DNA of 64,000 bases from Pedobacter sp. AK013 (lineage in GTDB: Bacteria; Bacteroidota; Bacteroidia; Sphingobacteriales; Sphingobacteriaceae). The notes beneath the pieces are model-generated. The model saw only the letters and a list, made by a program, of their open reading frames with translations. It was not told where the DNA came from and made no database searches. This document shows positions 27,627 through 37,022 of this stretch, in pieces (the first letter of the stretch is position 1; each line of letters opens with the position of its first letter). The translations under genes were made by a program, and so were the position numbers. Location: positions 1-64,000 of the forward strand of contig NZ_JACHCQ010000034.1 in assembly GCF_014205835.1 (NCBI RefSeq), given 5' to 3'.

Positions 27627-30600
27627 ATGTCTTACAAAAAGGATAATAAATTAAAAAGCAATTTCACATCAATCACGATTAGCTTATCGTCTCCAGAAAT
27701 TATTTTGGAACGTTCGAGCGGTGAGGTGTTGAAACCAGAAACCATTAACTACCGTACTTACAAACCTGAGCGTGATGGTTTGTTCTGTGAGCGTATTTTT
27801 GGTCCGGTAAAAGATTACGAATGTCATTGCGGTAAATACAAACGTATCCGTTATAAAGGTATTGTTTGTGATCGTTGTGGTGTTGAAGTAACTGAAAAGA
27901 AAGTACGTCGTGAGCGTATGGGGCACATCGCTTTGGTGGTTCCTGTTGCGCACATCTGGTATTTCCGTTCTTTACCAAACAAAATCGGTTATTTATTAGG
28001 TTTACCTACTAAAAAATTAGATTTAATTATCTATTACGAGCGTTACGTAGTTATTCAATCAGGTTTAATGGCCGAAGAAGGTATCAACTATATGGACTTC
28101 TTAACAGAAGAAGAATATTTAGATATCTTAGATAAATTACCTAAAGAAAACCAATACTTAGACGATAAAGATCCTAATAAATTCATCGCCAAAATGGGTG
28201 CTGAAGCATTAGAAGATTTATTAAAACGTATTGATTTAGATACTTTATCTTATGATTTACGTCACCAGGCTGCTAACGAAACTTCTCAACAACGTAAAAA
28301 TGAGGCTTTAAAACGCCTTCAGGTTGTTGAAGCTTTCCGTGGTGCCAATACACGTATCGAGAATCGCCCTGAGTGGATGATTGTTAAAATCGTTCCGGTT
28401 ATTCCACCAGAATTACGTCCGTTGGTTCCATTAGAAGGTGGTCGTTTCGCTACTTCCGATTTAAATGATTTATACCGTCGTGTAATTATCCGTAATAACC
28501 GTTTAAAACGTTTGATCGAGATTAAAGCACCAGAGGTAATTTTACGTAACGAAAAACGTATGTTACAGGAAGCCGTAGATTCGTTATTCGATAACTCACG
28601 TAAAGTTAATGCGGTAAAAACTGAAGGTAACCGTGCTTTAAAATCGCTTTCAGATATTTTGAAAGGTAAACAAGGTCGTTTCCGTCAGAACTTATTAGGT
28701 AAACGTGTGGATTATTCAGCTCGTTCGGTAATTGTTGTAGGGCCTAGCCTTAAATTGCACGAGTGCGGTATTCCTAAAGATATGGCTGCTGAGCTTTACA
28801 AACCGTTCATTATTCGTAAGATGATTGAGCGTGGTGTAGTAAAAACAGTTAAATCTGCAAAGAAAATTGTTGATAGAAAAGATCCATTAGTTTGGGATAT
28901 TTTAGAAAATGTATTAAAAGGTCACCCGGTATTATTAAACCGTGCACCTACGCTACACAGATTAGGTATCCAGGCTTTCCAGCCAAAATTAATTGAAGGA
29001 AAAGCAATCCAGTTACACCCATTAGTTTGTACCGCATTCAACGCCGATTTTGACGGTGACCAGATGGCAGTGCACTTACCGTTAGGTAACGCAGCAATTT
29101 TGGAAGCCCAGGTATTAATGTTGGCGGCACATAACATCTTAAACCCTGCAAACGGTACACCAATTACAGTACCTTCTCAGGATATGGTTTTGGGTCTTTA
29201 TTACATTACTAAAGGCCGCAGAACAGATGAAACCAGAGTGGTAAAAGGACAGGATTCTGCTTTCTATTCTCCAGAAGAAGTTATTATTGCTTATAACGAA
29301 AAGGAATTAGACTTACATGCATTTATCAAAGTAAGGGTAAATGTTAAACAAGCTGATGGTTCTATCGTTAATAAATTAACTGAAACTACTGTAGGTAGAG
29401 TATTGTTTAACCAAATGGTTCCAGAAGAGGTTGGTTATATCAATGAATTATTAACCAAAAAATCTTTAAGGGATATTATTGGTGAAGTAGTGAAAATGAC
29501 TGGTATGGCCCGCGCTTCTCAATTCTTAGATGATATCAAAGAATTAGGTTTCAAAATGGCATTCCAAGGAGGTTTATCGTTCAACTTACAAGACGTAAAC
29601 ATTCCGGTAGAAAAACATACTTTATTAGAACAGGCAGCAGCTGAGGTTGAAGAGGTAAGAAACAACTATAACATGGGTTTCATTACCAACAATGAGCGTT
29701 ACAACCAGATTATCGATATCTGGACCCGTATTAACAACAGGTTAACTACTTTCGTTATGACTCAGTTATCTTCAGATAACCAAGGTTTTAACTCGGTTTA
29801 CATGATGCTTGATTCAGGTGCACGTGGATCTAAAGAGCAGATTCGTCAGCTTTGCGGAATGCGTGGTTTGATGGCGAAACCTCAAAAATCAGGTTCAGGT
29901 GGCGATATCATTGAAAACCCGATCTTATCAAACTTTAAAGAAGGTTTATCGGTATTAGAGTACTTTATCTCTACTCACGGTGCGCGTAAAGGTTTGGCGG
30001 ATACGGCGTTAAAAACGGCGGATGCGGGTTACTTAACCCGTCGTTTACATGATGTGGCACAAGATATGATTGTTAACGATAACGATTGTGGTACCTTAAG
30101 AGGTATGTATACCACTGCGTTAAAAGATAACGAAGATATTGTTGAACCATTATACGATAGGATTTTAGGTCGTACTTCATTACATGATGTGTACAATCCA
30201 TTGGATAACACTTTATTGGTAGGTGCGGGCGAAGATATTAACGAAGATGTAGCTAAATTGATCGAAGAATCTCCATTAGAAGGTATCGAGATCCGTTCGG
30301 TATTAACTTGCGAATCTAAACGTGGTGTTTGTGCATTATGTTATGGCCGTAACTTAGCATCTGGCAAACGTGTTCAAAGAGGTGAGGCAGTTGGTGTAAT
30401 TGCAGCACAATCAATCGGTGAGCCGGGTACACAGTTAACACTTCGTACTTTCCACGTGGGTGGTACTGCATCAAACATTGCTGCAGAATCTAACATTGTA
30501 GCTAAGTTTGATGGTGTTGTTGAGTTCGAAAATATCCGTACAGTAGATACACAAACCGAAGATGGTACAGTACAGGTTGTATTAGGCCGTTCAGGTGAGT

Positions 30601-31913
30601 TTAGAATTGTTGAGCCAGGAAGCGGTAGAGTGATCGTAACCAACAACATTCCGTACGGAGCTTTCTTATTCGTTAAAGAAGGCGATAAAGTAACTAAAGG
30701 CGATAAAATTTGTTCTTGGGATCCGTACAACGCGGTTATCCTCTCAGAGTTTGCTGGTAAAGCACAATTCGATGCCATTATTGATGGTGTAACTTACCGT
30801 GAAGAATCTGATGAGCAAACTGGTCACCGCGAAAAAGTAATTATCGATACCCGTGATAAAACGAAAAACCCTTCAGTTCAGATTGTTGACAAAAAAGGCG
30901 AGTTTATCAAAGGTTATAACATCCCGGTAGGTGCTCACGTTTCAGTTGATGAAGGTGAAACAATCCAAACAGGCCAGATTATTGCTAAAATTCCTCGTGC
31001 AACTGGTAAAACCCGAGATATTACGGGTGGTTTACCTCGTGTAACTGAATTATTTGAAGCGCGTAACCCATCTAACCCAGCTGTAGTAACCGAAATAGAT
31101 GGTGTGGTAACTTTAGGTGGTGTTAAACGTGGTAACCGTGAAATCACAATCGAATCTAAAGATGGTGAAGTTAAAAAATACCTTGTTCCATTGTCGAAAC
31201 ACATCCTTGTACAGGATAATGACTTTGTGAAAGCAGGTATGCCATTATCTGATGGTTCAATTTCTCCTGCTGATATCCTTGCAATTAAAGGACCTGCTGC
31301 AGTTCAGGAATACTTAGTAAATGGTATTCAAGAGGTTTACCGTTTGCAAGGTGTGAAAATTAATGATAAACACTTCGAGGTGATTGTTCACCAGATGATG
31401 CAGAAAGTTCACATCGAAGATCCGGGAGATACTATTTTCTTAGAAAACAATGCAGTAGATCGTTGGGACTTCTCAGAAGAAAATGATGCCATGTACGACA
31501 AGAAAGTTGTTGAAGACGCAGGCGATTCGACTGAATTCAAACCAGGTCAGATTGTTTCATTACGTAAATTAAGAGACGAAAATTCTCAGTTAAAACGTAA
31601 AGATTTAAAACAGATCACGGTGAGAGATGCAAGACCAGCAACTGCGAGTTCTATCTTACAAGGTATTACACGTGCATCATTAGGTACTAAATCGTTCATT
31701 TCTGCGGCTTCGTTCCAGGAAACTACGAAAGTATTAAATGAGGCAGCAATTGCAGGTAAACGCGATAATATGTTAGGCTTGAAAGAAAACGTGATCGTAG
31801 GTCACTTAATCCCTTCAGGTACTGGTGTACGTGGTTATGAAAGAATCATTGTTGGTTCTCAAGAAGAATACGATAAATTATTAGCTTCGAAACAAGAAGA
31901 AGTAGAAGCTTAA
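27627..31913 (+). CDS. rpoC: DNA-directed RNA polymerase subunit beta'
   Basis: A 1428-residue RpoC, full length. The N-terminal zinc ribbon ([19 protein letters not shown]), the active-site [12 protein letters not shown] Mg-binding motif, the second zinc site ([13 protein letters not shown]), and the trigger-loop region before [13 protein letters not shown] are all present. It ends the rplK-rpoC unit at the terminator at 31934. Codon bias as in tuf and rpoB. Confidence 0.98.
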   Translation: MSYKKDNKLKSNFTSITISLSSPEIILERSSGEVLKPETINYRTYKPERDGLFCERIFGPVKDYECHCGKYKRIRYKGIVCDRCGVEVTEKKVRRERMGHIALVVPVAHIWYFRSLPNKIGYLLGLPTKKLDLIIYYERYVVIQSGLMAEEGINYMDFLTEEEYLDILDKLPKENQYLDDKDPNKFIAKMGAEALEDLLKRIDLDTLSYDLRHQAANETSQQRKNEALKRLQVVEAFRGANTRIENRPEWMIVKIVPVIPPELRPLVPLEGGRFATSDLNDLYRRVIIRNNRLKRLIEIKAPEVILRNEKRMLQEAVDSLFDNSRKVNAVKTEGNRALKSLSDILKGKQGRFRQNLLGKRVDYSARSVIVVGPSLKLHECGIPKDMAAELYKPFIIRKMIERGVVKTVKSAKKIVDRKDPLVWDILENVLKGHPVLLNRAPTLHRLGIQAFQPKLIEGKAIQLHPLVCTAFNADFDGDQMAVHLPLGNAAILEAQVLMLAAHNILNPANGTPITVPSQDMVLGLYYITKGRRTDETRVVKGQDSAFYSPEEVIIAYNEKELDLHAFIKVRVNVKQADGSIVNKLTETTVGRVLFNQMVPEEVGYINELLTKKSLRDIIGEVVKMTGMARASQFLDDIKELGFKMAFQGGLSFNLQDVNIPVEKHTLLEQAAAEVEEVRNNYNMGFITNNERYNQIIDIWTRINNRLTTFVMTQLSSDNQGFNSVYMMLDSGARGSKEQIRQLCGMRGLMAKPQKSGSGGDIIENPILSNFKEGLSVLEYFISTHGARKGLADTALKTADAGYLTRRLHDVAQDMIVNDNDCGTLRGMYTTALKDNEDIVEPLYDRILGRTSLHDVYNPLDNTLLVGAGEDINEDVAKLIEESPLEGIEIRSVLTCESKRGVCALCYGRNLASGKRVQRGEAVGVIAAQSIGEPGTQLTLRTFHVGGTASNIAAESNIVAKFDGVVEFENIRTVDTQTEDGTVQVVLGRSGEFRIVEPGSGRVIVTNNIPYGAFLFVKEGDKVTKGDKICSWDPYNAVILSEFAGKAQFDAIIDGVTYREESDEQTGHREKVIIDTRDKTKNPSVQIVDKKGEFIKGYNIPVGAHVSVDEGETIQTGQIIAKIPRATGKTRDITGGLPRVTELFEARNPSNPAVVTEIDGVVTLGGVKRGNREITIESKDGEVKKYLVPLSKHILVQDNDFVKAGMPLSDGSISPADILAIKGPAAVQEYLVNGIQEVYRLQGVKINDKHFEVIVHQMMQKVHIEDPGDTIFLENNAVDRWDFSEENDAMYDKKVVEDAGDSTEFKPGQIVSLRKLRDENSQLKRKDLKQITVRDARPATASSILQGITRASLGTKSFISAASFQETTKVLNEAAIAGKRDNMLGLKENVIVGHLIPSGTGVRGYERIIVGSQEEYDKLLASKQEEVEA

Positions 31914-31933
31914 TATTTTTGATATTTTGTTTT

Positions 31934-31965
31934 AAACTCCCTCACCAAGTGAGGGAGTTTTTTGT
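31934..31965 (+). terminator. rpoC terminator
   Basis: AACTCCCTCAC (31935-31945) pairs perfectly with GTGAGGGAGTT (31949-31959), 3-nt loop, followed by TTTTTG. Confidence 0.93.
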
Positions 31966-32004
31966 TTGGAATAGATTTTGTAACTTTAATAAAAAAATAA
32001 GTAC

Positions 32005-32247
32005 ATGAGTGTTACAGAAATTCAACTTTTTCAGATCTTAAAAGCTAAGCTGGGCGAACAAGAAGCAGAGCAGTTGGTTTCTTTTGTCAAAGCCGAGGTT
32101 AAATCTGAATTTGATAATAAACGTGAGATTTTAGCTACCAAAGAAGATATAGCCAATATGCAAAAAACAATATATGTAGTAGGGTTAATTCAATTTCTAG
32201 CGATTATTGGATCGGTGATAGGGATTGTAAATTTTATGATTAAATAG
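32005..32247 (+). CDS. Small C-terminally membrane-anchored protein
   Basis: An 80-residue protein. The first ~55 residues are helical and charged (FQILKAKLGEQEAEQLVSFV, KAEVKSEFDNKREILATKED), predicted coiled coil. The last ~22 are one transmembrane helix (VVGLIQFLAIIGSVIGIVNF). The layout is like the small coiled-coil/TM proteins often annotated as CCDC90-like or DUF1640-type; I do not claim the family. It has its own terminator at 32280. Confidence 0.65.
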   Translation: MSVTEIQLFQILKAKLGEQEAEQLVSFVKAEVKSEFDNKREILATKEDIANMQKTIYVVGLIQFLAIIGSVIGIVNFMIK

Positions 32248-32279
32248 GTTATTTAAATAAGTTCTAATATTATATTCTA

Positions 32280-32310
32280 AATTCCGCCATTAAGCAGCGG
32301 AATTTTTTAT
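32280..32310 (+). terminator. Terminator of the 80-residue protein gene
   Basis: AATTCCGC (32280-32287) pairs with GCGGAATT (32297-32304), followed by TTTT. The -7 box of the next gene (32308-32315) begins immediately after. Confidence 0.85.
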
Positions 32311-32315
32311 TTTTG
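32308..32315 (+). promoter_or_regulatory. -7 box close to the DUF3467 gene start
   Basis: TATTTTTG matches TAnnTTTG and ends only 7 nt before the ATG at 32323, implying a transcript with practically no 5' leader. Confidence 0.55.
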
Positions 32316-32322
32316 AACTATT

Positions 32323-32634
32323 ATGGAAGAACAACAAAACGAGAATCAATTAAATATAGAGTTATCTGAAGAAATTGCTGAAGGAATTTTTTCTAATCTG
32401 GCTATTATTACCCATTCAAATACCGAATTTGTATTGGATTTTATCCGTGTAATGCCGGGTATACCGAAAGCAAAAGTTAAATCGAGGATTATTTTAACAC
32501 CTGAGCACGCAAAGCGTTTATTATCAGCATTAGAAGATAATATCCAAAAATTCGAAGCCGTAAACGGACGTATTAAAACTCAAGAAGAACCACCTTTTCC
32601 TATGGGCTTCGGTGGACCAACTGCACAGGCGTAA
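32323..32634 (+). CDS. DUF3467 family protein
   Basis: A 103-residue acidic, soluble protein. The core (LNIELSEEIAEGIFSNLAII, THSNTEFVLDFIRVMPG, KVKSRIILTPEHAKRLLSAL) is typical of DUF3467, a small family widespread in bacteria with no proven function. It ends in a Pro/Gly-rich tail (EEPPFPMGFGGP). It is preceded by a -7 box 7 nt from the start and lies between rpoC and the outer-membrane gene at 32711. Confidence 0.8.
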   Translation: MEEQQNENQLNIELSEEIAEGIFSNLAIITHSNTEFVLDFIRVMPGIPKAKVKSRIILTPEHAKRLLSALEDNIQKFEAVNGRIKTQEEPPFPMGFGGPTAQA

Positions 32635-32662
32635 GACAATCAAAATTCTTACGAACAAATAC

Positions 32663-32693
32663 TTGTATACTATGTTAGCATAGTATATATTTG
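32663..32693 (+). promoter_or_regulatory. Promoter with a perfect palindromic operator in its spacer
   Basis: TTG (32663-32665) and TATATTTG (32686-32693), 20 bp apart, form a promoter for the gene at 32711. The spacer is filled by TATACTATG (32666-32674), TTAG, CATAGTATA (32679-32687), an exact 9-bp palindrome. A dimeric repressor bound there would block RNA polymerase. The regulator is not identifiable here. Confidence 0.7.
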
Positions 32694-32710
32694 TGTATAA
32701 CCATTTATAG

Positions 32711-33934
32711 ATGAAAAAAATTTTATTTAGCGTATTACTTTCTGCCCCACTTTGGGTTTTGGGGCAGGGTTTCCAGGTTAATTTACAAGGTCAGAAGCAA
32801 ATTGGTATGGCAGGTGCAGGTTCTGCATTGGCTTTAGATGAGGCTTCTGTATTTTACAATCCTGGTGCAGTAACTTTCTTAGAGAAAAACTCAGTTTCAG
32901 CAGGAGTAAACCCATTATTGTTTAAATCAGCTTTCAAACAAAGCGGTTCTAACATCACAGAAAATGTAAAGAACAAAATTGCACCACCTTTCGAGTTTTA
33001 TGCCGTTTGGGGGCCAAAATCTAATAAATGGAAGCTCGGTTTGGGGGTATATAGTCCATTTGGAGGGTTGGTAGATTGGGGCGATAACTGGTCTGGTAAG
33101 TATGCTTTAACCTCATTAAATTTAAAAGCAATCTATTTTCAACCTACTTTAAGTATTAAAATTACCGATCGAATTGGTATAGGTGCTGGTTTTGTATACA
33201 ACCATGGGGATGTAAACCTTCAAAGAGCATTACCGGTAAATTATCCTGACGGTCGCTCTGGCCATGTTACCTTAGATGGTACGGGTAAAGGTTACGGATG
33301 GAATGCAGGTTTATACATTAAAACCTTAAGCAATATATCTTTTGCCCTGGTTCATAAATCAAAAGTAATTACCAAACTGGATGGGGGTACTGCAGACTTT
33401 ACAGTTCCACAATCATTAGCAGGATCTTTTCCTCCAGGCAATACCTTTAGCGCAGAACTGCCTTTGCCTGCAACGACTAGTTTAGGTGTAGGTATTCCAT
33501 TATCAAAAAGTACAGTTTTAGCATTTGATGCGAGTTGGGTACAGTGGCATATTTATAAGGATTTATCTTTTGATTATGCAACCAATACTCCTGCACTTGT
33601 AGATACAAAATCTGCTCGCAATTACCATGATGGTTCATCATTTAAATTAGGTATTAATCATCAGGCATCAGAAAAATTAGCTTTAAGAGCAGGTGTAGGC
33701 TATGCTTTCTCGCCGGTACAGGATGGTTATGTAACACCAGAGGCACCAGATGCAGACCGTTATATTTTAAGTGCCGGTTTAGGTTATGCGCCTACCCGCC
33801 ATTTCGAAGTTAACGCATCGTTCTTTTTTGAGGATGTTAAATCGCGTAAACAAAAGAATATTGAAACAGGCCTTGATGGTACCTTTAAAACACTGGTTTA
33901 TGCACCGGGTATTTCATTAACTTATAAATGGTAG
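32711..33934 (+). CDS. OmpP1/FadL family outer-membrane protein
   Basis: A 407-residue outer-membrane beta barrel with a signal peptide cut near LGQG. FadL features: the N-terminal GFQVNLQGQKQIGMAGAGSA hatch, then LALDEASVFYNPGA, and a barrel ending in an aromatic strand (PGISLTYKW). The family passes long-chain fatty acids or other hydrophobic compounds through the outer membrane by lateral diffusion. It is followed 11 bp later by a lipoprotein esterase-like gene, so together they may take up and cleave lipid-like substrates. Expression is probably set by the palindromic operator at 32666. Confidence 0.88.
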   Translation: MKKILFSVLLSAPLWVLGQGFQVNLQGQKQIGMAGAGSALALDEASVFYNPGAVTFLEKNSVSAGVNPLLFKSAFKQSGSNITENVKNKIAPPFEFYAVWGPKSNKWKLGLGVYSPFGGLVDWGDNWSGKYALTSLNLKAIYFQPTLSIKITDRIGIGAGFVYNHGDVNLQRALPVNYPDGRSGHVTLDGTGKGYGWNAGLYIKTLSNISFALVHKSKVITKLDGGTADFTVPQSLAGSFPPGNTFSAELPLPATTSLGVGIPLSKSTVLAFDASWVQWHIYKDLSFDYATNTPALVDTKSARNYHDGSSFKLGINHQASEKLALRAGVGYAFSPVQDGYVTPEAPDADRYILSAGLGYAPTRHFEVNASFFFEDVKSRKQKNIETGLDGTFKTLVYAPGISLTYKW

Positions 33935-33938
33935 GAGG
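33933..33938 (+). promoter_or_regulatory. Shine-Dalgarno site of the GDSL lipoprotein gene
   Basis: AGGAGG, 7 nt before ATG 33946, overlaps the stop codon of the upstream gene. It is one of three perfect SD-like sites noticed in the window; coupling with the upstream gene may make it useful here. Confidence 0.65.
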
Positions 33939-33945
33939 AATTTAA

Positions 33946-35244
33946 ATGAAAAGATATATATTGAATAGTTTCGTTGCTGCTATCATCCTTTTTGCAGCAG
34001 CTTGTAAACCCGAAATAGAAACCCCAGCGGGTACTACTGCCGGGCAGGCTAATTTTAGCAAGTACATCGCTGTAGGAAACTCATTAACCTCAGGCTTTGC
34101 CGACGGAGGCTTATATTTAGAAGGCCAAAAAGTTGCTTATCCAAACTTGATTGCTGCTAAAATGGCTTCAGTTGGTGGCGGTGCTTTTACTTCTCCGTTT
34201 TTTACTGATGAGCATTCAAATGGTTCAGGTTATCTTACCTTATCTGCACTGGTTAATGGTACGCCAACCTTAACACAAGTAACTGATAAATTAGCGTATA
34301 GAGATGCCGCCAAACATTTAGATAAATACAGTGGCGAAATCCAAAATTTGGGTATCCCGGGCATGCGTGTCGATTTATCTTTCGATCCATCGCTTACTTT
34401 TAGTGCCGCAAATCCGTATTTTGAACGTTTATTAACTGATGCACAAGTGGGTAAAACCAATTATTTTCAGTTTATACAAGGCAGAAACCATACTTTTTTC
34501 TCACTTTGGTTAGGAAATAATGATGTATTGGGTTATGCAACTAATGGTGCAGTTACCGTTACCGGCGATCCAACCACTGTTTTAACAGATAAAGTAACAT
34601 TTTCATCATTGTATGCTAATTTGTTAAATGCTTTAACTGCTGGTGGTCAAAAAGGTATTGTAGCAACCATTCCAGATGTAACAGCTATTCCGTATTTTAA
34701 TACTGTTAAACCATCTTTGCTGCTTGCTGCAGCACGGGCAGCTAATCCAGCTGCTCAGGCAGTATTCATTCAAACTGGTACAGGAGCGGTAAGAGCCGCA
34801 ACTGATGAAGATTTAATCCGTTTGCCTTTCCAATCAGCTGGTTTGTTTGGTCAAGGTGCGATTCCTTATGGTTTACACCCCTTAAATCCAATCGAAAATA
34901 AATGGGTATTAGATAAGGATGAAGTAATTAAAGTAAAAGACTATGTAAACAGCTACAATAGCAGTATTAAATCTTTAGCTACCAGTAAAGGCTTGGCGAT
35001 TGCAGATACCTATAGTTATTTTAACCAGGTTGCTAGTATTGATGGTATCAATGTGCAAGGTATTACTTTAAAGGCAGCTTTTATTAGCGGTGGCGCATTC
35101 TCTTTAGACGGGATTCACTTAACCCCACGCGGAAATGCGGTAATTGCCAATGTATTTATCGATGCAATTAATGCTAAGTATGGCTCTACCGTACCTTCTG
35201 TTGATATTACACAATATAGAGGGGTAAAATTCCCTGACAAATAA
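33946..35244 (+). CDS. SGNH/GDSL-type lipoprotein hydrolase
   Basis: A 432-residue lipoprotein with lipobox Cys20 (FAAAC). SGNH hydrolase blocks: block I YIAVGNSLTSGFADGG (nucleophile Ser46; GNSL instead of the usual GDSL), a block III-like LWLGNNDVLGY, and block V DGIHLTPRGNAV with Asp and His. These predict an esterase or lipase acting at the cell envelope. It is co-transcribed with the FadL-like gene 11 bp upstream and ends in the strong hairpin at 35252. The substrate is unknown. Confidence 0.85.
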   Translation: MKRYILNSFVAAIILFAAACKPEIETPAGTTAGQANFSKYIAVGNSLTSGFADGGLYLEGQKVAYPNLIAAKMASVGGGAFTSPFFTDEHSNGSGYLTLSALVNGTPTLTQVTDKLAYRDAAKHLDKYSGEIQNLGIPGMRVDLSFDPSLTFSAANPYFERLLTDAQVGKTNYFQFIQGRNHTFFSLWLGNNDVLGYATNGAVTVTGDPTTVLTDKVTFSSLYANLLNALTAGGQKGIVATIPDVTAIPYFNTVKPSLLLAAARAANPAAQAVFIQTGTGAVRAATDEDLIRLPFQSAGLFGQGAIPYGLHPLNPIENKWVLDKDEVIKVKDYVNSYNSSIKSLATSKGLAIADTYSYFNQVASIDGINVQGITLKAAFISGGAFSLDGIHLTPRGNAVIANVFIDAINAKYGSTVPSVDITQYRGVKFPDK

Positions 35245-35251
35245 ATCTTTT

Positions 35252-35301
35252 AACTGACAAATAAAAAAAGAGCATAAATGCTCTTTTTTTATTTGTCAGT
35301 T
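35252..35301. terminator. Bidirectional terminator, perfect 24-bp stem
   Basis: Arms 35252-35275 and 35278-35301 are exact inverted copies separated by AA. The A7/T7 runs inside the stem give a U-tract in both directions. It serves the GDSL gene and, on the other strand, overlaps the last codons and stop of miaA (35289). Confidence 0.92.
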
Positions 35302-36203
35302 ATTTTGTCTTCTATAAAGTTTATAATTTCTGCACTTTGATGGGGTTCAAACCATACTAATTCGTCATCTCTCCTAAACCAGGTTAATTGGCGCTTAGCA
35401 AAACGGCGGGTATTTTGTTTAATTGAAGCAATGGCATCTACAAGAGATGATTTTCCGTCTAGGTAATCAAAAAGCTCACTGTAACCTACTGTGTTTAAAG
35501 CATTGTATTTTTTAAATGGAATTAGCGATTTTACTTCATCAACTAAACCATCGGCAATCATTTGATCAACTCTTCTGTTAATTCGGTCATAAAGAACGGC
35601 TCTATCGGTATTTAAGCCGATTTTAATGATGTTAAACGGTCTTTCCTTTTTTGTGGCAGAAAGCATAGAGGAAAGTTTTTGACCTGTTGATAAGAATACC
35701 TCCAAACCCCTGATCATTCTCTGTGGATTTTGCTGATCTACTTTTGCAAAATATTCTGGATCTAATTCGGACAGTTGATTCTGTATAACAGTTAGGCCTT
35801 CTTCTTCAAATTGTTTATTCAGCCTTTCACGTATCGCTAAATCAATATCTGGCATTTCATCCAAGCCATTTATTAAAGCGTTTACATATAATCCGGAGCC
35901 CCCCACCATAATAGCGAGATCGTGGTTTTGGAAAATTTCTTCAAGTATTTTTAAACCTTCTACTTCAAAATCGCCTGTGCTAAACAATTGTGAAACAGCG
36001 TGAGAGTTAATAAAGTGATGTTTAGCCGCCGCTAATTCAGCAGCATTTGGTTTTGCCGTTCCGATTTCCATTTCCTTAAAAAACTGACGTGAATCTGCAG
36101 AAATAATTTCTGTACCAAAATGTTGAGCCAGTTGAATAGCCAGGGCTGTTTTGCCAATAGCAGTAGGGCCAACAATGGATATTAAGGTTTTTGGGTGGGG
36201 CAT
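35289..36203 (-). CDS. miaA: tRNA dimethylallyltransferase MiaA
   Basis: A 304-residue enzyme that adds a dimethylallyl group to N6 of A37 in tRNAs reading UNN codons. P-loop GPTAIGKT at residues 12-19; the DSRQFFKEMEIGTAKP substrate block; VGGSGLYVNALINGLDEMP; and the C-terminal KQNTRRFAKRQLTWFRRD block of the family. Full length. The final codons form part of the terminator stem at 35252-35301. Confidence 0.96.
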   Translation of the reverse strand: MPHPKTLISIVGPTAIGKTALAIQLAQHFGTEIISADSRQFFKEMEIGTAKPNAAELAAAKHHFINSHAVSQLFSTGDFEVEGLKILEEIFQNHDLAIMVGGSGLYVNALINGLDEMPDIDLAIRERLNKQFEEEGLTVIQNQLSELDPEYFAKVDQQNPQRMIRGLEVFLSTGQKLSSMLSATKKERPFNIIKIGLNTDRAVLYDRINRRVDQMIADGLVDEVKSLIPFKKYNALNTVGYSELFDYLDGKSSLVDAIASIKQNTRRFAKRQLTWFRRDDELVWFEPHQSAEIINFIEDKITDK

Positions 36204-36220
36204 AAAGTTTTTATAAAATA

Positions 36221-36252
36221 AAAGCTGCCAAATTTAAATATTTGGCAGCTTT
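36221..36252. terminator. Terminator between two minus-strand genes
   Basis: AAAGCTGCCAAAT (36221-36233) pairs with ATTTGGCAGCTTT (36240-36252). It ends the pRiA4b ORF-3-like gene upstream on the minus strand, just before miaA. Confidence 0.87.
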
Positions 36253-36276
36253 TTGCATTTATTATTTTGATGCTAA

Positions 36277-36924
36277 CTAATAGTCATCTTTATGGCTATC
36301 ATCTTCGAAGTTATCGCTATCAGAAAATTCATCTCCGAATTCGTCTTCTTCACTTTCTTCATCTTCGTCTCTTTCTTCAGCATTAATGCCCATTTCGCCC
36401 ATGGCTTCTAACTCGTCGGTATCTTCTGGCACAAAGTTCATTTCATTTAAGAAATCAAATTCGCTGGCAGTGGCAACTGTACCTCTCGGATCGACAGATT
36501 GTGGACTGTTCTGCTCCATTATTTTTGGTGCCTCGCCAGTACTTTTGGCTAAAAACGGGTATTCGATATTAGGATCGGCATCTAAAATTATTTTGACCAG
36601 CTCTACATGGAAATCATAAGGGCGATCGAAATTATAGATATAGTAAAACTTTTGATGAGGATCTTCAATAAAACCGCTCAACTTAGAATTCTCCATTAAA
36701 ACTACACGGTCTTTTTTACGTTCGTTTGGTAAATAGGCAATTTCATCACCTTTTAACCAATTATCGGTGCTTACATAAAAAGAGGAAGATTTTTCGGCAT
36801 TATAACCCGTAGATCTGTGAATAGCCTTATGCAGGTCTTCAAATGTTTGGTTTGATTTAATGTCGATCTCTCTCACAACATCATCAAAATCTTCGAAAGT
36901 AATTCTAAATTTATAAATAGCCAT
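36277..36924 (-). CDS. Plasmid pRiA4b ORF-3-like domain protein with acidic tail
   Basis: A 215-residue protein. The first ~115 residues match the PRiA4_ORF3 domain (MAIYKFRITFEDFDDVVREI, IDIKSNQTFEDLHKAIHRS, FYYIYNFDRPYDFHVELVKI). The last ~65 are almost all Asp, Glu and Ser (EERDEDEESEEDEFGDEF), disordered and strongly acidic. The family is also met next to mobile elements, but this single copy among housekeeping genes in Bacteroidota is ordinary. Function unknown. It has its own terminator at 36221. Confidence 0.78.
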   Translation of the reverse strand: MAIYKFRITFEDFDDVVREIDIKSNQTFEDLHKAIHRSTGYNAEKSSSFYVSTDNWLKGDEIAYLPNERKKDRVVLMENSKLSGFIEDPHQKFYYIYNFDRPYDFHVELVKIILDADPNIEYPFLAKSTGEAPKIMEQNSPQSVDPRGTVATASEFDFLNEMNFVPEDTDELEAMGEMGINAEERDEDEESEEDEFGDEFSDSDNFEDDSHKDDY

Positions 36925-37022
36925 TATAGTGTTTTGGAACCGTAAAAATAAAGTTAATTTATAATTACCACAATATCGGGCAGCATAAAAGACATCCTAA
37001 TTGTAGTGTTTTAGCAATTAAA

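Noticed and set aside
30374-30778. 134-codon minus-strand frame inside rpoC
   Set aside because: Shadow of rpoC for the same reason as in rpoB.
32666-32687. Palindrome as a transcription terminator
   Set aside because: It lies upstream of the -7 box, is AT-rich and has no T-run; an operator fits better.
36277-36924. Mobile-element passenger gene (the pRiA4b ORF-3 name suggests plasmid origin)
   Set aside because: No transposase or inverted repeats nearby, and the gene is common in chromosomes of this phylum.
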